Shown here: positions 33,106 to 44,130 of the stretch, in pieces
How the letters are laid out: each line of letters starts with the position of its first letter
Position numbering within the stretch: position 1 is the first letter of the stretch
NCBI GenBank assembly: GCA_019918135.1
Contig: WBZZ01000820.1
Span: forward strand, 208,501-272,500
Origin: Paulinella micropora
Taxonomy: Eukaryota; Cercozoa; Imbricatea; Euglyphida; Paulinellidae
Length of the DNA: 64,000 nt
Reading direction: 5' to 3'
Notes under the pieces: generated by a model
What the model was told of the DNA's origin: nothing
Database searches by the model: none
Seen by the model: only the letters and a program-made list of their open reading frames with translations
Made by a program: the position numbers and the translations under genes

Positions 33106-36100
33106 TCTCTGATCATCACCATCGTCATCTTTGCCGCTTTCCTTGTCCTCTTCGTCCTCTTCTTCTTCTTCTCCTACTTTCCTTTCCTGCTCGTCTTCTT
33201 CTTTCTCTTCCTCAGTCTCAGTTTCACCTGATGAAGAAGATCTATGTTTGCACAGCTCACATAGTTCTTCCCTTGTGTTTTCCTCATTTCGCAATCCACA
33301 GCACTCGCATATCCACGGAATGAAGTCTTTCTCTTCTTCTTCTTCTTCTTCTTCTTCTTCTTCTTCTTCTTCTTCTTCTTCTTCTCTGTCCCTTCTTCTC
33401 CCTCTTCTCCTCCTCCTCCACCACCCTGACCTCCAGCACGAGCACGGACACGACGAACACGAGCACGAGCACCACCAGGAGCACGACCTCGAGCACGACC
33501 ACGAGCACCACGCGCTCTCTTGCTATCGTTGCGTTGTTCTGCTGCGTTGCGAAGCGGAATGTCGCTGTCGCTGCTGCTCTGATCCACTACTTCATCACCT
33601 ACACGCCCACGCTCACGACCACGAGCACGACCACGACCACGACCACGACCACGTCCACGAGCACGCCGGGGAGCACGACCACGAGCAGCACTACGACCAC
33701 CACGCGCTTGCTTGCGATCATGTTGTTGTCCCGCTGCGTTGAGAAGTGGGCTGTCGCTGGAAGACTCTGACAACTCACACTCACGCGCTTGATAGTGATC
33801 CCACACAGCCTTCACCACATCCTTCTTCTTCAACTCCTTCCTCTTGCACTCCGGAGTCAGATACGTGCTACTAAGCCCGTGCTCTCTCATCCACCCCACA
33901 AATGCGACTTTGTTGATCCTCAACGCCGCCAGCCCCTTCTCGTCCTGCACAGTGCCACTTCGCAGAATCTCCGCGACCGCCTTCCATGGTTGCCTGATGA
34001 CGGCTGGGTTGAAGGCCAAATCCTGTTCCAACTGCTCCTGCGCCGACAATGCCCTTGCCCCCGGCCAGCCTGGATTCGGTAGAGCCTGCTTGTTGTCAAA
34101 AAATGTGCGCGGCAAACCCAAACGCTCCTCTTCAGTGAGGTGAGTCAGAGCGCGAATGAACTGCTCCCTATCCTGAGGAACGGCCCAAGGGTTTGGTGGG
34201 AACTCATCTAACACTCGGACCTCCACCTTCCACTCGTCTCCGTTCATATCCACGCACGAAATATGGGCAGGCCTACCAGGAAGACCTCCCTTACCATACT
34301 CCCCATCGTAGTCGAGACCAGACAGAGAATCTGGGTGTGTCAGCATGTTTTCGATTTGCTCCCTTTCCTGTGGCCCACAAAACTTGGCTGCTAACTGCCT
34401 GATATCCTTCTTCAGCTTCGGAGTTGCCCACTCGACTGGTGGGAGCTTGTTAGGGAGAGCAGTTGCTGCAAACAGGTACCAGTTGCATGTGTATACAAAA
34501 AATAAAGTGAGTACCTGGTGGCCTAACATAAAACTGGATAGGTGCGGCGCCATGTGCAGTTGGTTTGTCGTGCTCGCCATGCCAGAGCTCCTGGGAATCA
34601 CCCCAAGTCTTACATTCACCCAGCGGCATGCCACCTGCTTCATCACGTGCTGCAAACTGCCAAGCAAGAGGACGGTTGTAGTGAGTGATGTGTCTGTTAA
34701 CACAAGGGGCAAAAAACCTGTCCCAGTCGTAGTTCGTCTTCACAATTAACAAAACAAAAGACGATCGATCCTTTTTAAAAGCCTGCAACGTCTTTAAAAG
34801 GGCTTGCGCGAGGTTAGTTGTTAAGAAAGTGGAATTGATTCCTCGCTTGATTGTCCTAAACTTCTGATCATCAGAAGAATAACCATGGCGCGGTACCAGC
34901 CTGTGGTACCGGGCACGAGTCCTCCACCCAACGTAAATGATATGGTTCAAAAAAGCTAAGACAGCAAAGCCAGTATTGTCCCCTGCACCATCCCACTCCA
35001 GGCTCAGAAGCCAAGCCGCTTTACTCCTGTCTGAAAACAGCTCCCACCTCAAGACATGGTGCATGGTCAAGTTGCTGTTCATACCGTGAGCCACGCCAGG
35101 GCCGTAAGCAAAAATGAAAGTCTTACCGGCGGTGTACGCGCTCGTGACCCCTAAACAAATGCGAATCACGTACTTCCCTTTGAAGTCGTCTGAACGCCGG
35201 CGACAAGCAGGATACTGAATGGGAGGGGTCATGTCAGACGAGATGGTAGTAGACTTCACATCTCCAGGTGCGGCCTCCTTCCTCTTCATGCTCTCCACTC
35301 GACATGTTGAATGAATCTTGTGGTGCAGAGTGCTGCGACGCTTGTAATCGAGCACTGCCATCTCGTTATCGAACCCCCTATCCTTCTCCTTCTCCAGCCT
35401 CCTGCACTCCGCGGCCAACTCAGTACAAATATGATCTTTGGCAAAATCTTTGTTCCGGATAGGCTTCACATTCCGGAACTCCTCCCGCCAGACCTTCGCG
35501 ACCAGGCTTGGGTCGGGAGGATTGTGTGGTTTCAGCTTGCACGGCATCAAGTTTATGAGCTCCAAGCACTTACTCTCCCACTTGTCACGAACAAACTGGT
35601 AGACTGAACTCTTTTCGGTTATGTCCTGCAGCTTCAATACACCATCTGAGTTGTCACTTGACTTGAGATCAAACAACCATTTCTTACACAAGAGCATACC
35701 AATTACGTCCTTAGTGAGAGGCTTTGCTGGCGACGACTTGATGGCAATGTTCTTACCTTCCATAACCAGCCTCTTTGATGCCTTCATAACCTTCTTCCCT
35801 ATCCCGTGTATACGCATCCACATTTTGAGACATACTTTGTCTCCCTGAAACCAATACTGCCACGTGCCGTTGGGGCGCAACATGAGAACAAGCATTGACT
35901 TAATTGAGCGCTTGAGCTCTTGCAGCGAGAGAAGACATGATTTCACTCTCTGCTGTATGACATCTCGAGCATCAACCCATAGAAAGCACTTCCACTCCTT
36001 ACAACAGAGTGACCGTACCTCATGTTCAAGCTCCGCATAAGTCATGCCCAACCAAAACTCTATTGTCTTCGGCCGCTGCCTTTTCGGCTCCGCCCTCTTC

Positions 36101-36330
36101 CGCTTCGCCATTTTGTAGGGCCTGCTTGTGTGGCGACTCCGAACATCTACTGGCGGTTCCAACCCGAGTGAGACATACAACAGTGCTGAGCTCGCCTTGA
36201 TAGCATCCCAGTCCACCGTCCTACACTCCGAACCACACTCCTCCAGATCAGGTAGGTGAAGATCGTCGTATCCACTGCAGCCTGTAGTCTCGATCCCTTC
36301 TGAATCCGGCCGCTGCATATATTCAAGCAC
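33025..36330 (-). CDS. DDE-like transposase gene of the TIR element
   Basis: The first long exon (36,330 to 34,515, MLEYMQRPDSEGIETTGCSG...) carries basic NLS (AKRKRAEPKRQRPK), then a core with SLEWDGAGDNTGFAVLAFLN followed by RYHRLVPRHGYSSDDQKFRT. This layout recalls D...DN...H-x-x-D transposases of large protist TIR elements. A 49-nt intron (34,514-34,466, CCAG|GTACTC to TTTGCAG|CAA) joins it to a second exon (ALPNKLPPVEWATPKLKKDI ...) with Arg/Gly repeats and a (CTT)n tract at 33,326-33,390. The downstream frame has a RanBP2-like finger (WICECCGLRNEENTREELC) and a basic/acidic tail ending inside the TIR. The frame across the CTT tract must shift, by an unseen intron or repeat slippage. More 5' exons probably lie at 36,360-36,800. 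Transposase identity is inferred. Confidence 0.6.
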
Positions 36331-36359
36331 AATGCTTAAAACACAGTGTCAAATTATAA

Positions 36360-36800
36360 TACCTTTACTGGTGAGCCTGTGGGTACGACCACATCAGCCT
36401 TCTCGGGTGAGTCTGGGCACGCGGTTAGGTCTTGCACGTAACCTTCATCCATGAAGGATACAGAAGCATCCCCAACAGCAGTTCCCCCATCAGTCGACTC
36501 TGCAAGCGGCTGCAAAGCCAATTGGCTTGCAGCCTACTACCAGAGACAAAAACATAACTGGATTAACAAATTGTGATCTGAACTCAACAAACATACCTGC
36601 AAATCAGGCATGGGCAGTTCTGCCTTGGACAGCTATCAAGAAAACATCACGTGTACATACTAGCCAGAGAAGACAGAAGTAATTTGACCTTCAGACCATC
36701 CGTGCCGGTACCGGTGCTGGTGTCGGGCCTGGCGCTGTCCTTAGCAGTCTTGGCAAAAGACCCCAACAAGTCTGTCAGGCTGTCGGCTGTCAAGGGTGGG
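36360..36800 (-). other. Probable 5' exons of the transposase gene
   Basis: The minus-strand stretch at about 36,366-36,530 reads as an acidic peptide (LAESTDGGTAVGDASV, then YVQDLTACPDSPEKADVVVP) and ends at a GTATTA-type donor just before the long exon. Short AT-rich gaps with AG acceptors follow further upstream. Exon ends cannot be fixed without transcripts. Confidence 0.4.
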
Positions 36801-36887
36801 TCCTAGGCTGTGGTCGGTGCTTGGCTGCCTGCTTGCTCACGGCAAAACGACGCAAAAAGAGATGCATTCGCATCTTCTCCCATGGAC

Positions 36888-37466
36888 TCACTCCTCTGCA
36901 TGGGTGGATGCTCCTCCTTCTGAGACCACGAAGAAAATCTGTGACTCACCGGTTCGGCACTGCATCCACACAGGAATTCTCCTCCTGCTCCTTGCAGCTG
37001 CTTGCATCCAGCGGGGGTGGACGTGGCTAGCTCCAAGCACGCGTTCGTTTGTCCCGTCATCAGTGGTACCGGTATTGCCAAAGCGATAGTCAAGTAGAAT
37101 TTCTTCCCCAGGCAGTACATCGCGAGACAGAACGGCGACATGTTGACTATGCTTCTGCAAAACGCAATTAGGCTTTCCCTCAGCGTCTGGATGGAACCCC
37201 GAATTCAGTAAATGCATTGCATTTCTGCTGCACTCACTGATTGACTGTATGGGCTGCATCCCAACCATGTATCTATTGGCTAGCAGCATGCGATAATGAG
37301 CAACACACACTGTATCCTTCATCTCACTCTCGAGCCTGCTTCCCGGTAGTAAAGTCCGGAGCCGATAGCCTTTCGACAGAAAGCAGGTGGCAAATACGCC
37401 GCAGCCTAAGCCTCCACTGCCATCGTCGAACCAGCGGATCTCCAACGGTGCCCTCCGTGCCGTCAT
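36888..37466 (-). CDS. SET-domain protein carried by the transposon
   Basis: Intact 192-codon ORF. SET landmarks occur in order: GLGCGVFATCFLSKG (N-SET), SRNAMHLLNSGFHPDAEGKP followed by NCVL (the RxxNHSC-PN knot region, here with LLNSG), and RDVLPGEEILLDYRFG (GEExxxDY, C-SET). The family methylates lysines, mostly of histones. The canonical NHS is replaced by LNS, so activity is uncertain. The tail after the SET core (RWMQAAARSRRR) is basic. A 30-nt GTGAGT...CTCAG segment near the end could be spliced, giving a different C-terminus. The start is the first ATG, with a GATA microsatellite just upstream. It is encoded head-to-tail with the transposase gene. Confidence 0.7.
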   Translation of the reverse strand: MTARRAPLEIRWFDDGSGGLGCGVFATCFLSKGYRLRTLLPGSRLESEMKDTVCVAHYRMLLANRYMVGMQPIQSISECSRNAMHLLNSGFHPDAEGKPNCVLQKHSQHVAVLSRDVLPGEEILLDYRFGNTGTTDDGTNERVLGASHVHPRWMQAAARSRRRIPVWMQCRTGESQIFFVVSEGGASTHAEE

Positions 37467-37485
37467 GGCAGCGGGAGCTCCTAAT

Positions 37486-37645
37486 AAAAGATAGATAGAT
37501 AGATAGATAGATAGCTATATAGCTATATAGATAGATAGATAGATGGATAGATAGATAGATAGATAGATAGATAAGATAGATAAGATAGATAGATAGATAG
37601 ATAGATATGTAGATGGATAGATAGATAGATAGATAGATAGATGTA
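37486..37645. repeat. GATA microsatellite
   Basis: (GATA)n with small interruptions (AGATAA, ATGT). It lies upstream of the SET-domain gene. Confidence 0.95.
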
Positions 37646-38031
37646 TTTGTTTGTGTATGTGTGTATTAATTAAAGCTCTCACACGCCACAGAAAAGGACA
37701 GACCACTTTGCTTGACTGCAAACAAAATACTTGCAACATGACATAGGAAAATGTGAGCTTTTTGCCAAGAAAGTTGTTTGTCAAAAATTTGCTCCTAAAT
37801 TATGAGGCGACCACTTGCTCTTTCACGCTGACAAAAACATTTTGGGTACAGACAAAAACAATCAGTTTCTCCTAAATTTGTTAGCAAGTAACTGCTTTCC
37901 AGCAAAAAAAACTTGTTTCTCCTATCACCCACATGCTACAGAAAAGGACAGACCACTTTGCTTCACTACAAACAAAGCACTTACAACATAACATAGGAAA
38001 TGTGAGCTTTTTGCCAAAAAAGTTGTTTGTC

Positions 38032-38180
38032 AAAAATTCGTTCCTAAATTATGAAGCAACTACTTGCTCTTTCACGCTGCAATAAAGCGGCGACTCTAAG
38101 TTAGGGCCTAACTTAGAGTCGCCGCTTTATTGCAGCGTGAAAGAGCAAGTAGTTGCTTCATAATTTAGGAACGAATTTTT
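38032..38180. repeat. Perfect 72-bp-arm palindrome, copy 1
   Basis: Arms 38,032-38,103 and 38,109-38,180 appear fully complementary around a 5-nt centre GGGCC. It contains CACGCTGCAATAAAGCGG on the left arm and its complement on the right. It would extrude as a long cruciform or hairpin. Confidence 0.95.
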
Positions 38181-38372
38181 GGGTACAGAGAAAAAATGCG
38201 ATCAGTTTCTCCTAAATTTCTTAGCAAGTAACTGCTTTCCAGCAAGAAAACTTGTTTCTCCTATCACCCACATGCTACAGAAAAGGACAGACCACTTTGC
38301 TTCACTACAAACAAAGCACTTACAATATAACATAGGAAATGTGAGTTTTCTGACCCTTTTTTCCGAAAAAAA

Positions 38373-38510
38373 TTCGTTCCTAAATTATGAAGCAACTACT
38401 TGCTCTTTCACGCTGCAATAAAGCGGCGACTCTAAGTTAGGCCCTAACTTAGAGTCGCCGCTTTATTGCAGCGTGAAAGAGCAAGCAGTTGCTTCATAAT
38501 TTAGGAACGA
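38373..38510. repeat. Palindrome copy 2 with inverted centre
   Basis: Same arms as copy 1 (one visible arm mismatch, AGCAGTT for AGTAGTT). The centre reads GGCCC, the reverse complement of copy 1's GGGCC. The two copies are thus flip and flop isomers. Confidence 0.95.
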
Positions 38511-38617
38511 ACTTTTGACAAACTTGCCATGATTTTCAGCACCCGCCACTTCAAATTTTCAGCTACTGGCTTTTTTCCACTTTTGAAGTCCGACAATCGC
38601 ACACCGACCTTCGCGCT

Positions 38618-39283
38618 ATGTCTGACCTAGTAGCGGAGACATTGCAGGGCATTGCTAGAAATCGATTGGGGGAGCTGTTCCTGTTTTGTAATAACAATCC
38701 TGAGAAGCAACCGTTTGAGAAAGTGACGATTCCTCCAGAACTCCGAAGAAAGTATGACGGGCTTTCAAAGCGGGAGATTGAGGAAGTCTGTCCGCAGACA
38801 AAACATCAGTGGAATCAGAACAGCAGATACAGGGGAGCAGCCAAGGCATGGGATGATGGGCTAGGCAGTGAGAAAGAAGTGGCAAGAGTGATAATCAAAA
38901 GAAAAAGAAATCAGACAGTCTTTTTGCTTTCGGAGGAGGAGACGAAGAAGAAGAAGAAGAAGGAGGGGAAGACGAAGAAGAAGAGGAAGACTGATGAAAC
39001 AGAAGGAGAAGAAGAAGAAGAAGAAGAAGAAGGAGAAGGAGAAGAAGAAGAAGGAGAAGAAGAAGGAGGATGGAAGGGAAAGAAGAAGAAGAAGAAGAAG
39101 GAGAAGAAGAAGGAGACGAAGAAGAAGGAGAAGGAGAAGAAGAAGGAGACAAAGAAGAAGAGGAAGACTGATGAAACAGAAGAAAAAGAAGGAGAAGAAG
39201 AAGAAGAAGAAGGAGCAGAAGGGAAGGGAAAGAACAGAGAGAGATCGACGAAGAAAGAGAAAACCAAGAACCGACCACAGAAG

Positions 39284-39359
<76 letters not shown>

Positions 39360-39566
39360 CGACGACGACGACGACAACAACAACAACAACAACACAACAA
39401 CGACAACAACAACAACAACAACAACGACGACAACGACGACGACGACGACAACAACCACAACAACAACAACAACAACAACAACGACGACGACGACGACGAC
39501 GACGACAACAACAACAACAACAACAACAACGACGACGACGACGACAACGACGACGACGAAGACAAC

Positions 39567-39600
<34 letters not shown>

Positions 39601-41025
39601 ACGACAACAACGACAACGACAACAACAACAACGACAACAACAACAACAACAACGACAACAACGACGACGACGACAACAACAACAACAACAGCAAAGGAGT
39701 TACCGCCAGTCCAGAAAGGCAAGTATAGAATATGGGAGCTCCCCAGGAGTTTTCAGTACATATGCAATAAGGAAGCCGAAGAGAAGTTTCAAGACGGTGA
39801 TGGGAACAAGTTCCAGGACGGGTACACAAAATCTCTTTCCCTTTTTGTCACCATCTGTTGTTGTTATTGTAAATTTAGGTTGTTAATAAGATTCCAGCTT
39901 GACGACGGCAAGGTAGGATTGGCAAGGTAGGATTGCTTGTAATACTATCTGTGAATCATTTTTGCTTGTTGAAAGGTGCGGGACGTTGGGACCGCAGAAA
40001 AGTATTGAGACCAGCGAAGGCGTGGGCGAAATAATGCCTGCTCCCGGGTTTGTGTTCTTTTTAGTAGAGCTTTTTAATGATGCATTTGTCTTGACAGGAT
40101 GATTATTGAGTTTCCACAGCGGTGGCAGCAAGGCTTAAACCAAACGAAGTTCAATAAAAGTAAGAAATATTCTTTGTGTGTGGTGTTTGAATGTTATGGT
40201 CTGTATTGCAGTGTGCAAGAAGCACATCCTGGTGGTGAGAACCGTCGACGCTACAGCTATAGGGGGTGCGGTTGAAAGCCGAGAACTACAACTCCTAGAT
40301 AAGTATTTCCTTTCGATCGGGCACACACTCGCCCTACCGGATCATAAGGAGGATTTCGAGAAGGACATCATGCCTCTTCTCAAGCCATATGCTGGTAAGC
40401 CCACAGAGCCCCCTTTCCTTCACCGGTTCCGGAAGAAGGAGCTGCTGTTGGCTATACAGGCGAACAAACTTAAGGTATTGGCATCTGTCTCCATCTTCGC
40501 AATGTTGTTTTGTGAATGTTAGAAGGCCGCCGGAACGCGGAAGTCAGGACGGGTCAAAATCGACCGCTCTTTAGCAGGTATGCATTTGTTTTGCTTGTTT
40601 CTCACCTTTGATCTGTGAACCTGTTGAACTAGATGAGGTCATTGAGGAAAGTCCCCCGAAGAAGAATAAGAAGGCCGGTCCAAAGAAGCCAAAAGAAAGC
40701 GAGATAGAAGTCGAGGGTTAAAGGCTGCAGAAGCCACTGTTAGTTTCGAGCTTTTCTTTGTTTGTAGACTTTGATCAGGAAAGCAGCGATGACGAGGTTA
40801 TCACGCAGGAGAAAACGCAGGAGAAAAAAAAAAAACAAAGAAAGGTCAGCCCCTTGATTTCTTTTTTTTTCTCCTGCGTTTTGCAATAGTAAATATTGCT
40901 TGTAGGAAAGGGCGACAAGGAAGAGGAGGAAAAGGGCGACAAGGAAGCCTTAGGGGCTGAGGGTCTTTTGGTAATTTTGTGATCCCTCCCTTCCCCTCCT
41001 CCTCCTCCTCCTCCTTCTTCTTCTT

Positions 41026-41063
<38 letters not shown>

Positions 41064-41727
41064 TTATCAATATTATATATATTATTGAAATCATATTGAT
41101 TTATTAATTTATTTATTCACTGTCACTGCTGCTTTAACAGAAGTTAAGGGCTGATATCAGCAATATGAGCTCGTCTATTTCGCAGCTTGTGAAAACTTTG
41201 CAAGAGCGTCCCGTCTCTGGCCCGGGGGTGGTGGGGGTGAGGGGAATCCGAAGCAGCAGCAAAAAGAAGAGGAAGAAGAAGAAAAAAACAAAAACGAGAA
41301 CAAGAAAGAGAAAAAGAAGAAAGAGAAGAAGAAGAAGAAAGAGAATAAGAAGAAGAAGAAGCATGAGAGTGACAGTGACACGTCAGACAGCTCGTCAGAC
41401 AGCTCGTCAGACAGCTCGTCAGACAGCTCGTCAGACAGCAGCTCAGATAGTGATAGTGAGCAAGAGAAACAGAAGAAGAAGAAAAAGAAGGAGAAGGAGA
41501 AGAAGAAGAAGAAGAAGAAGAAGAAGAAGGGAATGGAAATTACTGCTGACACCCCCACCAACTTCACTGACAAACTATTGACTTGGTCACTCGCAATGAA
41601 TGCGACGCGACACAACACATAGGATGTTTTTTCATACACATAGGTAGTAAGAGTCAGGCGTGAGCGAGTGAAGAAGCGAAGGAGACTAGATGATACTGAT
41701 GCAGATGATTCAGAAGAGGAAGGTTGA
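38618..41727 (+). CDS. Highly charged low-complexity nuclear-type gene of the TIR element (multi-exon)
   Basis: ATG at 38,618; the first exon codes a small domain (LQGIARNRLGELFLFCNNNP, YDGLSKREIEEVCPQT) followed by Lys/Glu, then Thr/Gln/Arg runs from GAA and CAA/CGA microsatellites. Later exons with good AG acceptors are visible near 40,210-40,472 (LDKYFLSIGHTLALPDHKED, FLHRFRKKELLLAIQANKLK, donor AAG|GTATTG), about 40,520-40,577, 40,633-40,720, 40,769-40,843, 40,906-40,980 and 41,140-41,600 (DTSDSSSDSSSDSSSD, then a Lys run and FTDKLLTWSLAMN). The last piece, 41,645-41,727, lies in the TIR and codes RVRRERVKKRRRLDDTDADD plus an acidic end. Gene limits are approximate. The function is unknown; chromatin or transposon-end binding is a guess. 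Confidence 0.5.
38940..39690. repeat. GAA then CAA/CGA microsatellites inside an open frame
   Basis: (GAA/AAG)n at about 38,938-39,240 and (CAA/CGA)n at 39,286-39,690 stay open in the plus frame of the charged gene. Long minus-strand frames here (Val or Leu runs) are artefacts. Confidence 0.9.
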
Positions 41728-42178
41728 GATCAATGTAGGGAGTTGGAGCGCTCGTGAGTGGGGGGTGTGTGTATGTGTGTGTGTGTGTGGGGGGGGGGGG
41801 GGGTTGCCTCACACTGAATTTTTTTTGTGTCATTGAGTCACAACCAGGTAGTTTTATTAATAAATAAACGTGTTTCCAATTGATTTAACAGCGCATTATG
41901 TCAGTCTAATATTAATTACAACAGTCAGGTCAGGCATACTGACTTTGCGGGGTGGGCGGGTATGTGTTGCCGAGCCGGCCGAACGACTTTTTTTCACATT
42001 CTTTTATGAGTGTCAACACTAGTTTTTATTAATAAATAAACTAGTTTCCAATTGGTTTAAACACACATTAAATCTAATATTAGTTAGAAGAGTCAGGTCT
42101 GACATGTAGAAAAAACTAAGTATACCCTAGGAAAATTTCGGAAAAAGGGGCCATCCCCAGTTATCCGAACTGGTTGTT
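41647..42178. repeat. Right terminal inverted repeat of the 9.6-kb transposon
   Basis: Mirror of 32,580-33,105. Contains a GT/G-rich tract at 41,760-41,803 where the two TIRs differ in length. The inner end carries the last coding piece of the plus-strand charged gene. Confidence 0.95.
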
Positions 42179-42817
42179 GTAGCTCACGTCAGGCAGCGTA
42201 GTGGTCAGGCGAGCGAAGCTGTAGTCCCAGCGCTGCACGAGCCCCGTGTCCTGCAGCACATTCAATGGCGGCACGTACGCGAGCCCAGGCGCCGCGTACA
42301 GGTGGTAGCCGCTCGTCTCGTGGAAGCGCAGCTCCCCCCACCGGAGGACGGCGCGCAGCTGCAGGCCCGCGGGCGCCGTGGCGTGCCAGGCGGGTGTCAG
42401 CGCCCAGCCGCGCACGGGATACCGCCCGCCGGGGTCCGCCGTCACCGTGTACGTGCCGGCCAGCGCGTACGTGTGCGCGCACGGCGCGGCGCCGGCCTCC
42501 AGGCACTGCGTAGGGGGCGAGCCGTCCCCCCAGTTCACCGTGAACGACGTCAGCGTGGCCTCGGCCTGGGCCTGGCGACGGCGGCGCACCGGCGGCGCGG
42601 CGGGCGGCCACAGGGGCCACACGAACGTGTCGTGCGGGGCCGCCGTCGTGATTTCCAGGATCGTGGCGCCGCCGGGGCACACGACCGAGGGGCACGCCTC
42701 CTCTTGCGTCGGGCACTGGAGCGGGTACGGGCACCCGGCGCCGGCGGCCCGGAGCCACCCGCACAGCAGGAGGAGCCACCGGCGCCACGGCTGGCGGGCG
42801 GGGCTGAGGTGCCACAT
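42179..42817 (-). pseudogene. PKD/BspA copy 4, N-terminal part (split by transposon)
   Basis: Start at 42,817 (MWHLSPARQPWRRWLLLLCG), signal peptide, Cys-rich stalk (CPYPLQCPTQEEACPSVVC), then PKD-like domain 1 with CAHTYALAGTYTV and the segment up to LTTTLPDVSY, where the 9.6-kb element begins. GTAG at 42,179-42,182 is the target duplicate. The leader shows TGCTAAACCACC and CGGCTACAG|ATG. The frame is clean to the junction, so the insertion looks young. Confidence 0.85.
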
Positions 42818-43059
42818 CTGTAGCCGGGGGCTGGTGGTTTAGCAGGTAGGGGAAGGGTGGCCAGAGGGGGGGAGAGACCGCGTCCCCGGCCGCCGGCGTG
42901 GCGCGGCAGGGACAGAAGCCCAGGGGGGGGACGCCTCTTCTTTCCCCCTCCCGTCCCCCCCCTGCACTGCGCCCTTCCCTGGCACCGGACGCGCCCCCCC
43001 GGGGGTTGAGGTCCGAGCGGCCGGAAGAAACCACCCCCCCCCCCCCCTCCCGGGGAACA

Positions 43060-44130
43060 CGAGAGGCCGTGTGCTTTTCCGGCCGGGTGGCAAGAAGGGC
43101 CCTGCTTTTCTGGCAGGGTGGCAAGAAAGGCCCTGCTTTTCTGGCCGGGCGGCGTGAGATGGCCAGGCCCTCCCGCTCGGGTGGCTATTCGTTTGGCCGG
43201 ATAGCCCCCCCCCCCCTTCCTTCCCTCTCCCCTCTCACTTCTCCCTTCCCTTCTCCCTTCTCGCTCCCCGCGGCCGAACATTGTGCATGCACCCGCCCAG
43301 GCTTTTCTGTCAACACTGCTCCGGTGCCTGGTGCCACCAGTTTGTTTTCCTGTGATGACCGCAAGATCGGGGAAATTTCCCGTACCGACCGGAAAATAAA
43401 GCCTACGGGGCCTAAGTGTCCCAGTAGCGAGAATCGCACTGGTGGGTCCAAGCCTGGCCTGACCTCGCCGGGAGGTAACCGGTGCCACCCGGGTACAAAA
43501 TGGCATTGGAGCCAGTCCTGCCTATCGACGACCAATCACTGATTTAATTCTTTCTTTCTTTTACCCGTAGATAGCGGTGTTTTTGGGTCTTGTAGGAGGC
43601 AGCGCCTGATTTTACGCATCTGGGGTGGCACCCCTCCCAGGGCCTCCAACCACAAGTGCGATTCTCGCTACTTGGACACTTACGAGTCACAGGCTTTATT
43701 TTTTTGGTTAGGCAGAGAAAATTTGCCTGGTCCTGCGGCCGGGAAAGAAAACTACCGGTGGCACTGGCCACCGGACCGCCATACTGGACGGACAAGCACG
43801 GGCAGGGCCTGCACAATGTTGGGCCGCGGGAAGGGAGAGGGGAGAAGGGAGAAGGGAGGGGAGAAAAAAGGCAGCAGAAGTATCCGGCCAAACGAATATA
43901 GCCCCCCCCCCCCTGCCCCCTGAGAGATCCGGCGACCGCTGCCACCCCGACCAAAAACCACCGCCACTTGTGCCACCCGACCAGGGGATCCAGGCCATGT
44001 GTGACACCCGACCAAAAACCGCCGTCGTGTATGCCACCCGGCCGAAGAGGGGGGGCCTCCTGTGCCACCCGACCGGCCAGGCCAGGCCGCTCGGGCTACT
44101 AGCGCTGGCTCTCGGGCGGCCCCTCGTGCC
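43060..44130. repeat. Large interrupted palindrome C
   Basis: Best preserved of the three. The AT-rich centre is at about 43,528-43,600. The inverse-ordered arm blocks are the pyrimidine tract (43,203-43,270) against the purine tract (43,828-43,875), CGGCCGAACATTGTGCA against TGCACAATGTTGGGCCG, GCCACCAGTTTGTTTTCC against the complement of AAACTACCGGTGGC, and AGTAGCGAGAATCGCACT against its complement. ~30-40-bp repeats with GGCCGGGTGGC lie outside left and TGTGCCACCCGACC outside right. Confidence 0.8.

Larger units (their letters stand above)
37680..38525. repeat. Three-copy repeat array between the divergent genes
   Basis: Three copies, beginning at about 37,681, 37,930 and 38,271, share a block with CAGAAAAGGACAGACCACTT, then CATAGGAAA, TGTGAGC and TCCTAAATTATGA. 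The first copy ends in CACGCTGAC. The later two are extended into the long palindromes listed separately. It occupies the bidirectional intergenic region of the transposon. Confidence 0.85.
32580..42178. mobile_element. 9.6-kb DNA transposon with long TIRs, transposase and SET-domain gene
   Basis: Ends read AACAACCAGTTCGGATAAC at the left and its reverse complement at the right, flanked by GTAG on both sides (32,576-32,579 and 42,179-42,182). Paralogous copy 3 shows the uninterrupted site (CCCGTAGCTCACGTC), which proves a clean insertion with 4-bp target duplication. Terminal inverted repeats are ~526-532 bp and nearly identical. Cargo: minus-strand transposase-type gene (33,025-36,330 plus upstream exons), minus-strand SET-domain gene (36,888-37,466), a central repeat/hairpin region, and a plus-strand charged multi-exon gene (38,618-41,727). 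There are no polymerase-B, integrase or capsid genes, so it is not a Polinton. Superfamily unassigned. Confidence 0.9.

Noticed and set aside
38890-39720. Long minus-strand ORFs of Val/Leu/Ser runs
   Set aside because: They are reverse readings of GAA and CAA/CGA microsatellites.
32580-42178. Polinton/Maverick identity for the 9.6-kb TIR element
   Set aside because: No polymerase B, retroviral-type integrase, capsid or protease gene; target duplication of 4 bp; coding content is transposase-like, SET and low-complexity.
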